From JAXGPX01 sp040766745 (GTDB lineage Bacteria; Bacillota; Sulfobacillia; Fermentithermobacillales; Fermentithermobacillaceae), in NCBI GenBank assembly GCA_040766745.1, contig JAXGPX010000002.1, forward strand, positions 62,001 to 126,000: DNA of 64,000 nucleotides, in the 5' to 3' direction. The notes beneath the pieces were generated by a model. The model was given only the letters and a program-made list of their open reading frames with translations. It ran no database searches and was not told the DNA's origin. A program made the translations under genes and the position numbers. Shown in pieces: positions 16,962-24,969 of the stretch; the stretch's first letter is position 1; each line of letters opens with the position of its first letter.

Positions 16962-17195
16962 TTATCCTCCTAGGACAGGTTCAAATATCATGATCTGATC
17001 ATTATCTTTGACTACTTGGCCGGTTCTTGAGTGTACTCCGTTTACAGTAACCATCCATACTTCGCTTTCAGGGATGCCAACCATCTCCAGCAATTCCCTG
17101 ATTGTGACAGGATTCTGAATGTCCAGTTCAAACCGGTCTTTGCCTGTCGGACTGTACCTGACAAGGCTTCCATAAACCCTGATTTTGACAGACAT
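16962..17195 (-). CDS. MoaD/ThiS-family sulfur carrier, partner of AOR
   Basis: 77 residues with a beta-grasp pattern (MSVKIRVYGSLVRY at the start, VNGVHSRTGQVVKDNDQI in the middle) and the essential C-terminal Gly-Gly, the site of adenylation and thiocarboxylation. In AOR operons such a protein delivers sulfur for the dithiolene pterin cofactor. It precedes AOR by 27 bp. The genes for MoaE, MoeB or other cofactor steps are not in the window. Confidence 0.9.
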   Translation of the reverse strand: MSVKIRVYGSLVRYSPTGKDRFELDIQNPVTIRELLEMVGIPESEVWMVTVNGVHSRTGQVVKDNDQIMIFEPVLGG

Positions 17196-17306
17196 TTCAA
17201 TACCCCCGATTATATTCTACTAACGAAACCTGATTCCTTCTGTATTCAAACAGTTTGCAGTCAGGGGCTGGCAAAGGGCACAAGGCAAAACAAGAATACC
17301 GTAATC

Positions 17307-18281
17307 TCAAGATTGGCACTTAACATTCCCATCAAGAACATTTCTGGCGTAATGAAACAGGTACTCCTGGGCATACCCGGCAAAGGGGCCGAACCTTCTA
17401 GAGCCCTCTTCCCTTGCTTCCTTTGCCGTCATCTCCCGGCCGCCAAAGTAAAAATGGGACATGGCTCTGGCAATCCATACGTCTACCGGAAACACTTCCA
17501 GGCGGTGGTATGCGAATAGCAGGACACAGTCTGCTACTTTAGGCCCTACTCCCTTGATCTTCATTAGTTCTTGCCTTGCCTCACCTACCGGAAGGCTCCA
17601 CAAAGCATTGAGGTTCACTTGCTTTTCAGCAACTTTGGCAGCTGCATCAAGAATATACGAAGCACGGTACCCGCACTTTGAGTCTTTTATGCAATACGGG
17701 CCGGCTCCAAGAAAGGCCTCCGCCGAAGGAAACGTGTACTCACCTAATCCTGCCGGCGATCCTAAGGCCCTGCAAAAATAATCAACTGTCTTTCGAATGG
17801 CAGGTATGTTCTTATTCGTTGATACTATATACGATACAAGGCATTCCCACGGGTCCTGGCGTAGAATCCTGAGGCCCCGGCCATGGCTGGCTGCACTGTT
17901 AATCACCTGGTCCACTATGCCCTCTTCCGCCAAACCCTCCTTGGCAAGGAAAGCACGAATAGCATCTAAATCATCGTCTAGAGCAAAGTAGAGGTATACA
18001 GCATTGGCAAGCCTGTCGCGGATTTCACTGGCTGTATCCCTGGCCGAAGCAGATTCTACTTCATAGAGAATAAACAGGTTTGATGAATTGCTATCGAATC
18101 TTACCATTACACCTGAGCAACCTATGACTCCCTTGTACCACATAACACCATCAGGCCCTGAAACCTTTGACCACCTGAATGCCTGCCCACATTCAAGAGT
18201 GGATTCAAGGTCAAGGGGCCCGTGAACCCTAAGCTTAAGAGTCGAGCTTGCCCTTGATGCTTTGTGTGATAGCAGGGACAT
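17307..18281 (-). CDS. 8-oxoguanine DNA glycosylase (OGG1-like, HhH-GPD)
   Basis: 324 residues. N-terminal OGG domain (LRVHGPLDLESTLECGQAFRW), then HhH-GPD: KIKGVGPKVADCVLLFA places the catalytic Lys in GPKVADC, and FPVDVWIARAM gives the conserved Asp. Excises 8-oxoguanine and nicks the strand through a Schiff base. The C-terminus lacks the FCL iron-sulfur loop, as in OGG1. It overlaps the end of the upstream HAD gene by 47 bases; the ATG at 18281 has only AAGG directly in front, so the true start may be slightly downstream. Co-transcribed with the HAD phosphatase. Confidence 0.88.
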   Translation of the reverse strand: MSLLSHKASRASSTLKLRVHGPLDLESTLECGQAFRWSKVSGPDGVMWYKGVIGCSGVMVRFDSNSSNLFILYEVESASARDTASEIRDRLANAVYLYFALDDDLDAIRAFLAKEGLAEEGIVDQVINSAASHGRGLRILRQDPWECLVSYIVSTNKNIPAIRKTVDYFCRALGSPAGLGEYTFPSAEAFLGAGPYCIKDSKCGYRASYILDAAAKVAEKQVNLNALWSLPVGEARQELMKIKGVGPKVADCVLLFAYHRLEVFPVDVWIARAMSHFYFGGREMTAKEAREEGSRRFGPFAGYAQEYLFHYARNVLDGNVKCQS

Positions 18282-18987
18282 CCTTCAACAACCCTCTCAT
18301 ATGCGGTACAAGGCCGCTTGCTACATTCCCGGTGTTTCTGTCTATACAATAATCCTCAACCAGAACAGTCTTCATACCGAGTTTTCCGGCTACCATATCT
18401 TCCTGTACATCGTTACCTATCATTACACACCTCTCAGGGTCAAGCCCAAGATAATCCACGATTTCCTGATAGTACTGAATATGGGGCTTGCAAAAGTGCA
18501 TGTCCTCAAGGGTGGTAACAAACAGCCACTCGAAATCCTCTATTCTGCACCATCTCATTCTCTCTCTAATTGCTACCTCTGGAAACACCGGATTGGTGGC
18601 AAGTACAATTTTCCATCCCTGGCCTACACAAGCAGAAACCACATCACGGGCAGTTAGGGACTGGGGAACACACGTTCCTAGATTTGGAAATTCCTCCTGG
18701 TAGAACTGCTGGAATATGGGCCAGAGTTCAGACCATTTACAACCTACCTTCGCTTCAAAAGCCCTGCCGAAGGCGTCGCCATTGGCGGTCTCAGGATCAA
18801 GATTTCTCACCATATCGAATGTTGACTCGAACAAGGCTTTCTTGAACTTGCCCGGCTCAACTATGTGGGCAAAATACGGTGCTGCAGCATTAGGATAGTC
18901 GTCAGTGAAAAATTCAGGGCCTACAGGCAGCAAAGTCCCGTCAAGGTCAAACAGAAGGACACCAGGGGATTTGCTTGTCTTGCTCAA
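18235..18987 (-). CDS. HAD-superfamily phosphatase
   Basis: 250 residues from the TTG at 18987, selected because AGAGGTGAG lies eight bases upstream and the catalytic motif follows soon after; an open frame to 19140 adds unconserved residues. Motif I FDLDGTLLP (nucleophile and general acid Asp), motif II LATNP, a Lys in CKPHIQYY and motif IV MIGNDVQEDMVAG are all present, with a large C1-type cap between I and II. Substrate not predictable; such proteins often hydrolyse phosphoglycolate or sugar phosphates. Ends inside the OGG1-like gene. Confidence 0.85.
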   Translation of the reverse strand: MSKTSKSPGVLLFDLDGTLLPVGPEFFTDDYPNAAAPYFAHIVEPGKFKKALFESTFDMVRNLDPETANGDAFGRAFEAKVGCKWSELWPIFQQFYQEEFPNLGTCVPQSLTARDVVSACVGQGWKIVLATNPVFPEVAIRERMRWCRIEDFEWLFVTTLEDMHFCKPHIQYYQEIVDYLGLDPERCVMIGNDVQEDMVAGKLGMKTVLVEDYCIDRNTGNVASGLVPHMRGLLKDVPAITQSIKGKLDS

Positions 18988-19134
18988 TGGAAACTCACCT
19001 CTGATTAATTCGCTAGCCCCAATTCTACCATTTGATTCGCATTTGACGCAGATTATCTCTGAATTGAAGCTGCTTAGATGTATAATTGAAGATAGTTCGC
19101 AAGGCAAACAAAATCTTGAATGTAGGTGAACCCT

Positions 19135-20040
19135 TTGCAATCAGAGGCGTTAGGTGCAGTTCTACCAGTATTTATAATAGCAGCTATAGGATATTTGGCA
19201 GGACGCAAATTAACTTTGGACGTATCTACCCTGTCAAAAACGTGCTTATACATTCTGACTCCTGCCTTAACATTTAACTCACTGGCCAATTCAAAAGTGG
19301 AACTTAGCGGCGTCTGGCGACTTGCTCTTGCGGCTTTCCTCGTGCCATTGATCCTTGCGCCTGTATTTCTATGGCTGTTTCGGCGGCTGGGTTGGGAAGC
19401 AAACTTGTCCCGGTCTATGCTCTTACCAAGCATATTCTCAAACACAGGCAATTACGGTCTTCCCATCTGCCTTTTTGCCTTTGGCCAGCCAGGTATGGAC
19501 CTGGGTGTTGTATATATGGTTGTACAAAGTTTTCTAATAGCTACCCTGGGCGTATTCACAGCTGCCTCAAGTAAGCTGGAACCTAAACAGGCACTGGGAA
19601 AAGTAATCAGAATGCCAACTCTGTACGGAGCCTTACTTGGAATGACCGTGAAAGCACTGGAGATCCAGGTTCCCCTGGTGATTGCAAGGCCGGTTGAGCT
19701 TTTGGCCCAAGCAGCAATCTCTGTGTTCCTGCTTGTACTGGGGCTCCAGCTGGTAAACAGCAAACTAACACATCAATGGCAGATTCCCGGAATTGTCACT
19801 TTTGCCCGGCTGATTCTTGCGCCGGCATTTGTGGCCTTACTGGGAAAACTGCTGGGCATGAACGGCCTACCGTGGAAAATCCTTGTTCTTCAAGCTGCAA
19901 TGCCCCCACCTGTAAATGCAACAATCCTGGCTCAGGAGTTCGACGCTAACCCGGATCTGGTTTCTCAGGCAACTTTGGCAGGCACTGTATTCAGCCTGGT
20001 TACACTATCAGGATGGATACTTCTATTGAACCGGTTATAA
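19135..20040 (+). CDS. AEC-family (auxin efflux carrier type) permease
   Basis: About 301 residues, ten hydrophobic segments in two halves. LGAVLPVFIIAAIGYLAGRKL at the N-terminus and PSIFSNTGNYGLPICLFAFG in the middle are typical of AEC carriers, as is AAMPPPVNATILAQEFD near the end. Exports or imports organic acids or amino-acid derivatives. TTG 19135 with AGGTGA five bases upstream fits best; GTG 19126 is an alternative. The M20 peptidase gene starts 20 bp after its stop, so the carrier probably moves a substrate or product of that enzyme. Confidence 0.85.
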   Translation: MQSEALGAVLPVFIIAAIGYLAGRKLTLDVSTLSKTCLYILTPALTFNSLANSKVELSGVWRLALAAFLVPLILAPVFLWLFRRLGWEANLSRSMLLPSIFSNTGNYGLPICLFAFGQPGMDLGVVYMVVQSFLIATLGVFTAASSKLEPKQALGKVIRMPTLYGALLGMTVKALEIQVPLVIARPVELLAQAAISVFLLVLGLQLVNSKLTHQWQIPGIVTFARLILAPAFVALLGKLLGMNGLPWKILVLQAAMPPPVNATILAQEFDANPDLVSQATLAGTVFSLVTLSGWILLLNRL

Positions 20041-20060
20041 GAACAATAGGAGGGATAATC

Positions 20061-21197
20061 GTGTCCAAACAAGTGGAAATCCTATCTTACTTGAGATCAT
20101 GCCAGGATGAGATGGTTGAGGTTTTGGGCAAATTCACAGATACCGATTCACCAAGCACCGATAAACCTTACATGGACCGGTTTGCAGAACTGGTTGCAGA
20201 CGAATGGAAATCACTTAGGGCAAATGTCACCATACTGCCTCAAGAAAAGTACGGAAACCACGTAAAGGCTGAGTGGGGTTCAGGAAGCCAAAGTATCCTA
20301 GTGCTCTGCCACATGGATACTGTTTGGGATGCAGGAGAAACAAAGAAAAGGCCTTTCCGTGTTCAGGGCGGAAAAGCATACGGCCCTGGCGCTTACGACA
20401 TGAAAGCCGGAATCGTCCAAGGGCTGTTCGCAGTCAGAACACTCGTTAACATGGGCCTTACTCCAGATAAAAGGATTGTGGTTTTACATAACTCTGACGA
20501 AGAAATAGGATCGCCATCATCCCGGCCTATCATCGAGGAAGAAGCGAAGAAAGCTGCTGCGGTCCTGGTGCTTGAACCTTCTGCAAGAGGCGGGGCGCTG
20601 AAAACATGGAGAAAAGGCGTAGGAGACTTTACTGTATCAATAAAGGGACGTGCCTCACATGCAGGAGCCGACTACGAAAAAGGCATTTCTGCCATTACTG
20701 AAGCAGCCCACCAGATACTGCACCTGCACAGCCTAACCGACCTGGAAGAAGGCTCTACTGTCAATGTAGGGGTAATCAAAGCAGGAACAAGATCTAACGT
20801 AGTTGCTGAAGAAGCAGTGCTTGATGTTGACATAAGAGTCAAAACTATGGGTGCTGCACAAAGAATAGTACCAAAAATACAGGCCCTCAAGCCTATTGAT
20901 CCTAGAATCAGCCTATCAATCGAAGGCGGGCTAAACAGGCCGCCTATGGAGAGAAGCGACAAGAATCTTCATCTCTTCAAACTGGCTCAAGCCGTTGGCA
21001 GCGAGATGGGCATGGAACTCGTGGAATCAGGAACCGGAGGCGGAAGCGATGGAAACTTCACTTCTGCTCTGGGTATTCCTACACTCGATGGCCTTGGTGC
21101 AATAGGCGACGATGGCCATGCTGTTACAGAATACGTATTGGTATCTGGCCTCCCAGATAGGGCAGCAGTCCTTGCAGGCCTTATGCTAAGAATATAG
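20061..21197 (+). CDS. M20-family metallopeptidase (carboxypeptidase G2-like)
   Basis: 378 residues from the GTG at 20061, chosen because AGGAGGG lies six bases upstream; an ATG at 20013 sits inside the carrier gene. Zinc motifs: LVLCHMDTVWD (His and catalytic Asp), GAYDMKAG (bridging Asp), HNSDEEIGS (catalytic Glu pair), LEPSARGG, and DGHAVTEYV at the end. The dimerisation domain is inserted at about 190-300. Hydrolyses a peptide or N-acyl/glutamyl bond in the cytosol. Second gene of the AEC-carrier operon. Confidence 0.9.
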   Translation: MSKQVEILSYLRSCQDEMVEVLGKFTDTDSPSTDKPYMDRFAELVADEWKSLRANVTILPQEKYGNHVKAEWGSGSQSILVLCHMDTVWDAGETKKRPFRVQGGKAYGPGAYDMKAGIVQGLFAVRTLVNMGLTPDKRIVVLHNSDEEIGSPSSRPIIEEEAKKAAAVLVLEPSARGGALKTWRKGVGDFTVSIKGRASHAGADYEKGISAITEAAHQILHLHSLTDLEEGSTVNVGVIKAGTRSNVVAEEAVLDVDIRVKTMGAAQRIVPKIQALKPIDPRISLSIEGGLNRPPMERSDKNLHLFKLAQAVGSEMGMELVESGTGGGSDGNFTSALGIPTLDGLGAIGDDGHAVTEYVLVSGLPDRAAVLAGLMLRI

Positions 21198-21215
21198 GCC
21201 ATATCAAGTGAGATG

Positions 21216-21252
21216 GCCCCGGGGTGCGATGTCTAGAACCCCGGGGCATTTC
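21216..21252 (+). terminator. Hairpin after the AEC/M20 operon
   Basis: GCCCCGGGGT at 21216-21225 pairs with ACCCCGGGGC at 21238-21247, a perfect 10-bp stem with a 12-base loop followed by ATTTCT. It lies 18 bp after the M20 stop and before the convergent dppA gene. The short T-run makes it a moderate intrinsic terminator. Confidence 0.7.
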
Positions 21253-21332
21253 TACCTCTGGGAAAGCTCTGGTTATGTCACCGGCTCTCGCGTAATTCCC
21301 ATCTCATAGGCATTTCGGCCTTTACGAAACAG

Positions 21333-22151
21333 TTAGCCACTGGAAAGGGCGATCATGGACCTAAGGCCCATAAATGCGGTTATGTAGTCCTCAGCCGTAA
21401 ATGACAGGGTCCTTGGGTCCACAAATTTGGTATAAGGCATACGTGCTGCGGCCTCGGCTAATCCAGAATCCCTAAACTCAATCTTGAAAGTAACAGGTGA
21501 ACCTGGGAGCCATGGCTTGGCCTCACGGGCATTGCTTAGAGCCTCTTTGGCAGACTTGACAAGAAGTTCTTTCACCCTTGTAGGTGGTAAGCACTTTGCA
21601 GCATACCGGCCAACTGCTTCTTTTACTACGGCAGTACGCACATGGGGCAGCAAAGACCGGGCTTCTTCTGCCACAACGTTATCGCCGCACACCAGCACAA
21701 CCGGTACCCCGTAAAAACCGGCAATTCCTGCATTGATTCCTGTTTCACCTACCAGAATGTCGTTTATCCACACGTTTGCCACAGAACCGCCTGAGATTGT
21801 GTGGCTCAGAACGCCGGGCGTCCCCATCCTTGAATGGTAACCCACAAAGATAGCCGCATCAAATTCACGGCTTATCCCTTGCATCATGGAAAGGTGTTTC
21901 GGTGAGCCTGTTAGCAAAGTGGCAGCAGGATGGATTTTCTCGATCAGGATATTGCGCATTGATCCATGAGAATCGTTGACTAAAATCTCAGCAGCGCCTA
22001 CTTCTACTGCACCTTCAATAACTGCATTGACCTCTTGTGTCATGAGTTCCCGTGCCCTGCCATAGTCTTTTCCGTCTGTTGAAGTCTGCTCCTGGGCGGC
22101 AACTACACCTGATATGCCTTCAATATCGGCAGATATGAAGATTCTCAACAT
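21333..22151 (-). CDS. dppA: D-aminopeptidase DppA-type (M55 family)
   Basis: 272 residues from ATG 22151, preceded by GGGAGGG at good spacing; six more residues upstream lack support. M55 zinc pattern: ISADIEGISGV (Asp and Glu ligands), VNDSHGSM (His), GYHSRMGTPGVLSHTISG (His) and VGETGINA (Glu). Cleaves N-terminal D-amino acids from D-peptides, recycling peptidoglycan-derived D-Ala-D-Ala. Usual dpp transporter genes are not adjacent. Divergent from the niaR-like gene. Confidence 0.9.
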   Translation of the reverse strand: MLRIFISADIEGISGVVAAQEQTSTDGKDYGRARELMTQEVNAVIEGAVEVGAAEILVNDSHGSMRNILIEKIHPAATLLTGSPKHLSMMQGISREFDAAIFVGYHSRMGTPGVLSHTISGGSVANVWINDILVGETGINAGIAGFYGVPVVLVCGDNVVAEEARSLLPHVRTAVVKEAVGRYAAKCLPPTRVKELLVKSAKEALSNAREAKPWLPGSPVTFKIEFRDSGLAEAAARMPYTKFVDPRTLSFTAEDYITAFMGLRSMIALSSG

Positions 22152-22434
22152 GAAACCCTCCCTTGGCAAGTATCACTTGCCCTCTTACATGCTCAGAATA
22201 CTGGTGCCATTGCACGCGGCGACAGTACAAGCCTGCAAGTCCGCAAGAGATACCTGTCTAAATGGTTACCATGTATATTCGCCTTCTATACCTTGTTTCC
22301 CCTCTAATTGCCGCCCCCTTTAGCCATCCTTCTTAGACTTGCCTGAGTCGAAAAATGCATATAAGATCATTTCAGTGCTAAACATCTAAATATGTTTTCA
22401 GTTGGCCAAATACTTTGTTGCGGCAGGTGATACA

Positions 22435-22953
22435 ATGGAAGCCTGCGAAAGGCGAGACGAAATAGTCAGAATACTTGCCTCTTCCAGTGAGCCTGTTACA
22501 GGGGCTTCTTTGGCTTCTGCCTTGAGCGTTACCAGGCAAGTCATAGTCCAGGATGTAGCCGTCCTCAGGGCAAGGGGCGAGGCTATTATTGCCACACCCA
22601 GGGGCTACACTCGATGGGCCAGTCCGAAACCGGCAGGAGTAACCAAGCTCATTGCGGTAAGACACAACTTTGCACAAACGCAGGAAGAACTCCTGGTCAT
22701 GGTCAATGCCGGCGTTGAGGTCATTGATGTCATAGTTGAACACCCGGTATATGGCCAGCTCACCGGGCAGTTGTCAATTTCTACACCTGAAGACGTACTA
22801 AAATTCATGGATACAATAGAACGGACACAAGCAGGCCTTTTGTCGTCACTTACAGACGGAACTCACCTTCACACGGTCAAAGCATCTAATAGCCGTCAGA
22901 TTGAAAACCTTGAACAAGTCCTCCTTAACAAAGGTTTTCTCCTGGCAGATTAG
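22435..22953 (+). CDS. niaR: NiaR-type transcriptional repressor of niacin/NAD genes
   Basis: 172 residues from ATG 22435 (AGGTGA four bases upstream). N-terminal winged helix (RRDEIVRILASSSEPVTGAS, then SVTRQVIVQDVAVLRARG as recognition helix), then a 3H domain with the three conserved His: AVRHNFAQTQEEL, VEHPVYGQL and LTDGTHLHT. NiaR binds nicotinic acid and represses NAD synthesis or niacin uptake genes. The likely target lies nearby at 23953, whose promoter contains an inverted repeat. Family identity is strong; the regulatory link is inferred. Confidence 0.88.
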   Translation: MEACERRDEIVRILASSSEPVTGASLASALSVTRQVIVQDVAVLRARGEAIIATPRGYTRWASPKPAGVTKLIAVRHNFAQTQEELLVMVNAGVEVIDVIVEHPVYGQLTGQLSISTPEDVLKFMDTIERTQAGLLSSLTDGTHLHTVKASNSRQIENLEQVLLNKGFLLAD

Positions 22954-23009
22954 GCAAGAGCCCGTGTAGTTTACTGGATTGCCTTTCTTGTGTTGCCAGC
23001 CGGTTACTA

Positions 23010-23038
23010 GTGAAACTCCTCTCTGGCGGTGCTACAAT
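23010..23038 (+). promoter_or_regulatory. Putative promoter of the riboswitch-controlled wall hydrolase
   Basis: TACAAT at 23033-23038 is a good -10; GTGAAA at 23010-23015 is a weak -35 at 17 bp. Transcription would start about 23045, just ahead of the first conserved riboswitch segment. Confidence 0.5.
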
Positions 23039-23047
23039 CCGTACAGC

Positions 23048-23172
23048 GTATGATAATGCCGAATCCCGCCAAAAACTGGCGGGTACGGAGGAACCATCTT
23101 TGGGTGAATCCGCCTCTAGAGGCGGTAGGGCTAGACCCACTCACCGAACCCATAAGCTAACTCCGGAGGCTT
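23048..23172 (+). promoter_or_regulatory. c-di-AMP riboswitch (ydaO/yuaA class)
   Basis: The conserved blocks of the class appear in order: TGCCGAATCCCGCC, GGCGGGTACGGAGGAACCA, TTTGGGTGAATC, a variable stem CCGCCTCTAGAGGCGG, AGGGCTAGACCCACT, CACCGAACCCATAAGCTAA and CTCCGGAGGC. It ends about 18 bases before the ATG of a wall hydrolase, the classical target. Binding of c-di-AMP in this class turns expression off; whether here at transcription or translation is not resolved, but no clear terminator lies between the aptamer and the start codon, and the end of the aptamer is close to the ribosome site. Confidence 0.88.
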
Positions 23173-23189
23173 GAGAGGGGGACACTGAC

Positions 23190-23654
23190 ATGCGCAGTAA
23201 AGCTATTTGCACATCACTGGCATTGGTTGTTGGATTTAGTATGTTGATGGCTGTAATTCCTGGAGTAGCTCTTGCATACAGCCCATGGAACACGAGTTAC
23301 GCTCAGCAAGAGCTGATGCTCCTGGCGAGGTTGATTTACGCAGAGGCTGCCGGGGAACCATATTCCGGCAAAGTAGCAGTTGGCGCTGTGGTCCTGAATC
23401 GAGTCAAGAGCTCCATTTTTCCTGACACCATTCAGGGAGTCATATACGAGCCATGGCAGTTCTCGTGCGTAGGCAACTCGATGTTTAACTCTTATCCGAA
23501 TCAGGAGTCGATAAGAGCCGCCAAAGATGCCCTTGCAGGATGGGACCCGACAGGAGGAGCCCTATACTACTTTAACTACCACACCGTAACAAATTCATGG
23601 TTGTGGTCAAAGCCGGCAATGGGCGCAATCGGCAACCACTGGTTCACTTACTAA
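23190..23654 (+). CDS. Secreted cell-wall hydrolase, SleB/CwlJ family
   Basis: 154 residues. A signal peptide (MRSKAICTSLALVVGFSM..., cut after about ALA at 29) precedes a Hydrolase_2 domain: ELMLLARLIYAEAAGEPYSG, VAVGAVVLNRVKSSIFPDT and YEPWQFSCV with the catalytic Glu in YAEAAGE. Cleaves peptidoglycan glycan strands during spore germination or wall turnover. GAGAGGGGGA lies upstream of ATG 23190. Lacks the peptidoglycan-binding domain of full SleB. Controlled by the c-di-AMP riboswitch directly upstream. Confidence 0.9.
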   Translation: MRSKAICTSLALVVGFSMLMAVIPGVALAYSPWNTSYAQQELMLLARLIYAEAAGEPYSGKVAVGAVVLNRVKSSIFPDTIQGVIYEPWQFSCVGNSMFNSYPNQESIRAAKDALAGWDPTGGALYYFNYHTVTNSWLWSKPAMGAIGNHWFTY

Positions 23655-23691
23655 TCGGCAACAGAAAAAACCGAATATAGACGAAGGCTTA

Positions 23692-23733
23692 CGGCACCGG
23701 GAGAAGTTCTTTTTCCCGGTGCCGCTTTCTTGC
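23692..23733 (+). terminator. Intrinsic terminator after the wall hydrolase
   Basis: CGGCACCGGGAGAA followed by TTCTTTTTCCCGGTGCCG forms a strong GC-rich stem (23692-23724) with GCTTTCTT after it, 38 bp downstream of the stop codon. Confidence 0.8.
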
Positions 23734-23835
23734 GGCAAATAGGTTACGTCAACCAGATGGTTGTTCGCAGGATTTTCACCGAAGTACAGCCTACAGCCAA
23801 ATACCAGATAGTGAGCACGCTTAACCCTGACTGTG

Positions 23836-23864
23836 TTTACAGGTGACAAGACACCTGATATACT
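23836..23864 (+). promoter_or_regulatory. Promoter with embedded inverted-repeat operator (candidate NiaR site)
   Basis: TTTACA at 23836-23841 and TATACT at 23859-23864 form a -35/-10 pair with exactly 17 bp between. Within it CAGGTG (23840-23845) and CACCTG (23852-23857) form a perfect 6-6-6 inverted repeat covering the spacer, where a bound repressor would block polymerase. The core AGGTG-N6-CACCT resembles what I recall of NiaR operators, and a niaR-like gene lies 0.9 kb upstream. Confidence 0.7.
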
Positions 23865-23952
23865 CATTGTGTAATGGCAAGTACCGTCAAGAGTATCTCA
23901 ATATACGTAGACTGTAGCATACATAGGCTAAGAATCGTAGGAGATGAGTCAG

Positions 23953-24519
23953 GTGCGTCCATTTGATGTCAGAAACATGACCATAGGAGCTTTGCTTTTG
24001 GCCCTTTCTCTCATAATACCCATGGCATTTGGCGGAGTCCTTGGGGTGGTAATAGGCCCCTTCTCGGCTACTCTGGCCTCCCATGTACCTATGCTGATCT
24101 CTATGTTTTACGGCCCTCTCACAGCAGGAGTCGTTGCGCTGGGATCTGCAATTGGATTCTTCTTGAGACTGGGCCCTGTAATTGGGCTGAGGGCAGCAAT
24201 GCACATCCCTGTGGTAATAGTTGGGTCCTTGCTGCTCAACAAGAAGAAATCCTACCCTTTGGTCTTGGGAGTCACCGGCCCAATCCATGCCCTTCTTGAA
24301 GGGATTGTAGTGCTTCCGTTCCTTACCTTCGGCAGTTCCGGCCTCCTCTATGGCGAGTCAGAACCTCTTGCACTATTTGGCCTTGTTGCCGGAGGTACTT
24401 TAATCCATCATGCCATGGATTCAGTGATAGCCGCATTTTCATGGCAAGTCTTAAGCATGTTTGGGAAAGCGCAGAACCGGAAATTGCATCCTACAGGTGA
24501 CAACGGCACGCAGCTGTAG
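23953..24519 (+). CDS. ECF transporter S component, probably niacin-specific (NiaX-like)
   Basis: About 188 residues, six hydrophobic segments (IGALLLALSLIIPMAFGGVL first), the fold size of ECF S components; HHAMDSVIAAFSWQ near the C-terminus is a typical last helix. Together with shared ECF ATPases and EcfT encoded elsewhere it would import a vitamin. Niacin is suggested by the operator in its promoter and the niaR-like gene nearby, not by the protein alone. GTG 23953 has AGGAG at nine bases; ATG 23944 follows AGGAG too closely. Confidence 0.72.
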   Translation: MRPFDVRNMTIGALLLALSLIIPMAFGGVLGVVIGPFSATLASHVPMLISMFYGPLTAGVVALGSAIGFFLRLGPVIGLRAAMHIPVVIVGSLLLNKKKSYPLVLGVTGPIHALLEGIVVLPFLTFGSSGLLYGESEPLALFGLVAGGTLIHHAMDSVIAAFSWQVLSMFGKAQNRKLHPTGDNGTQL

Positions 24520-24555
24520 TGGAAACATGTGGACTTGAAATATGTGGACTGTATG

Positions 24556-24589
24556 AAAAAAGCCCCTCGCGTGAACGAGGGGCTTTTTT
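24556..24589. terminator. Bidirectional terminator between convergent genes
   Basis: AAAAAAGCCCCTCG and CGAGGGGCTTTTTT form a perfect 14-bp stem with a six-base loop, A-run on one side and T-run on the other, so it works in both directions between the ECF gene and the fmdB-like gene, whose stop codon abuts it. Confidence 0.93.
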
Positions 24590-24814
24590 CTAGGTATCTG
24601 CAGCTTTGTCCTCTCTGGACCTTTCCTTGTATTCACCGGGCCTATTGTCTGTGCAATAGAATCCGGGCCCTTTGAAGATAATACCAACATTGTGGCTTAT
24701 CAATTTCTTTACAGGCCCGCCACACTTGGGGCAGGTCGTAAGAGGGGCATCAGACATCCTCTGCATTTTCTCAAACTTACCGCACTTATCACACTTATAT
24801 TCATAGATAGGCAC
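24590..24814 (-). CDS. FmdB-family zinc-ribbon protein
   Basis: 74 residues: MPIYEYKCDKCGKFEKMQ at the start and TTCPKCGGPVKKLIS give the two CxxC pairs of the FmdB/CxxC_CXXC_SSSS zinc ribbon; IIFKGPGFYCTD is the usual conserved tail. Small regulatory-type protein of unknown function. ATG 24814 follows AAGGAGG. In its upstream region CTATAC (24841-24846) and GTATAG (24853-24858) form a 6-6-6 inverted repeat that could be an operator. Confidence 0.92.
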   Translation of the reverse strand: MPIYEYKCDKCGKFEKMQRMSDAPLTTCPKCGGPVKKLISHNVGIIFKGPGFYCTDNRPGEYKERSREDKAADT

Positions 24815-24969
24815 CCTTCACAACCTCCTTATAAGTGAGCCTATACTACTAGGTATAGATAATGGACACACTTATGTCAAGATACAGGCAGCTGAAGGGA
24901 AACTGGGTGTGAATACTAGGCTACCCAATATGGCCATGTGGCGGCAAACATCGAGGCAATCCCGCCCAA

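Noticed and set aside
24841..24858. CTATAC-N6-GTATAG upstream of the fmdB-like gene
   Set aside because: Possible operator, but no regulator or second copy to support it; noted in the gene entry only.
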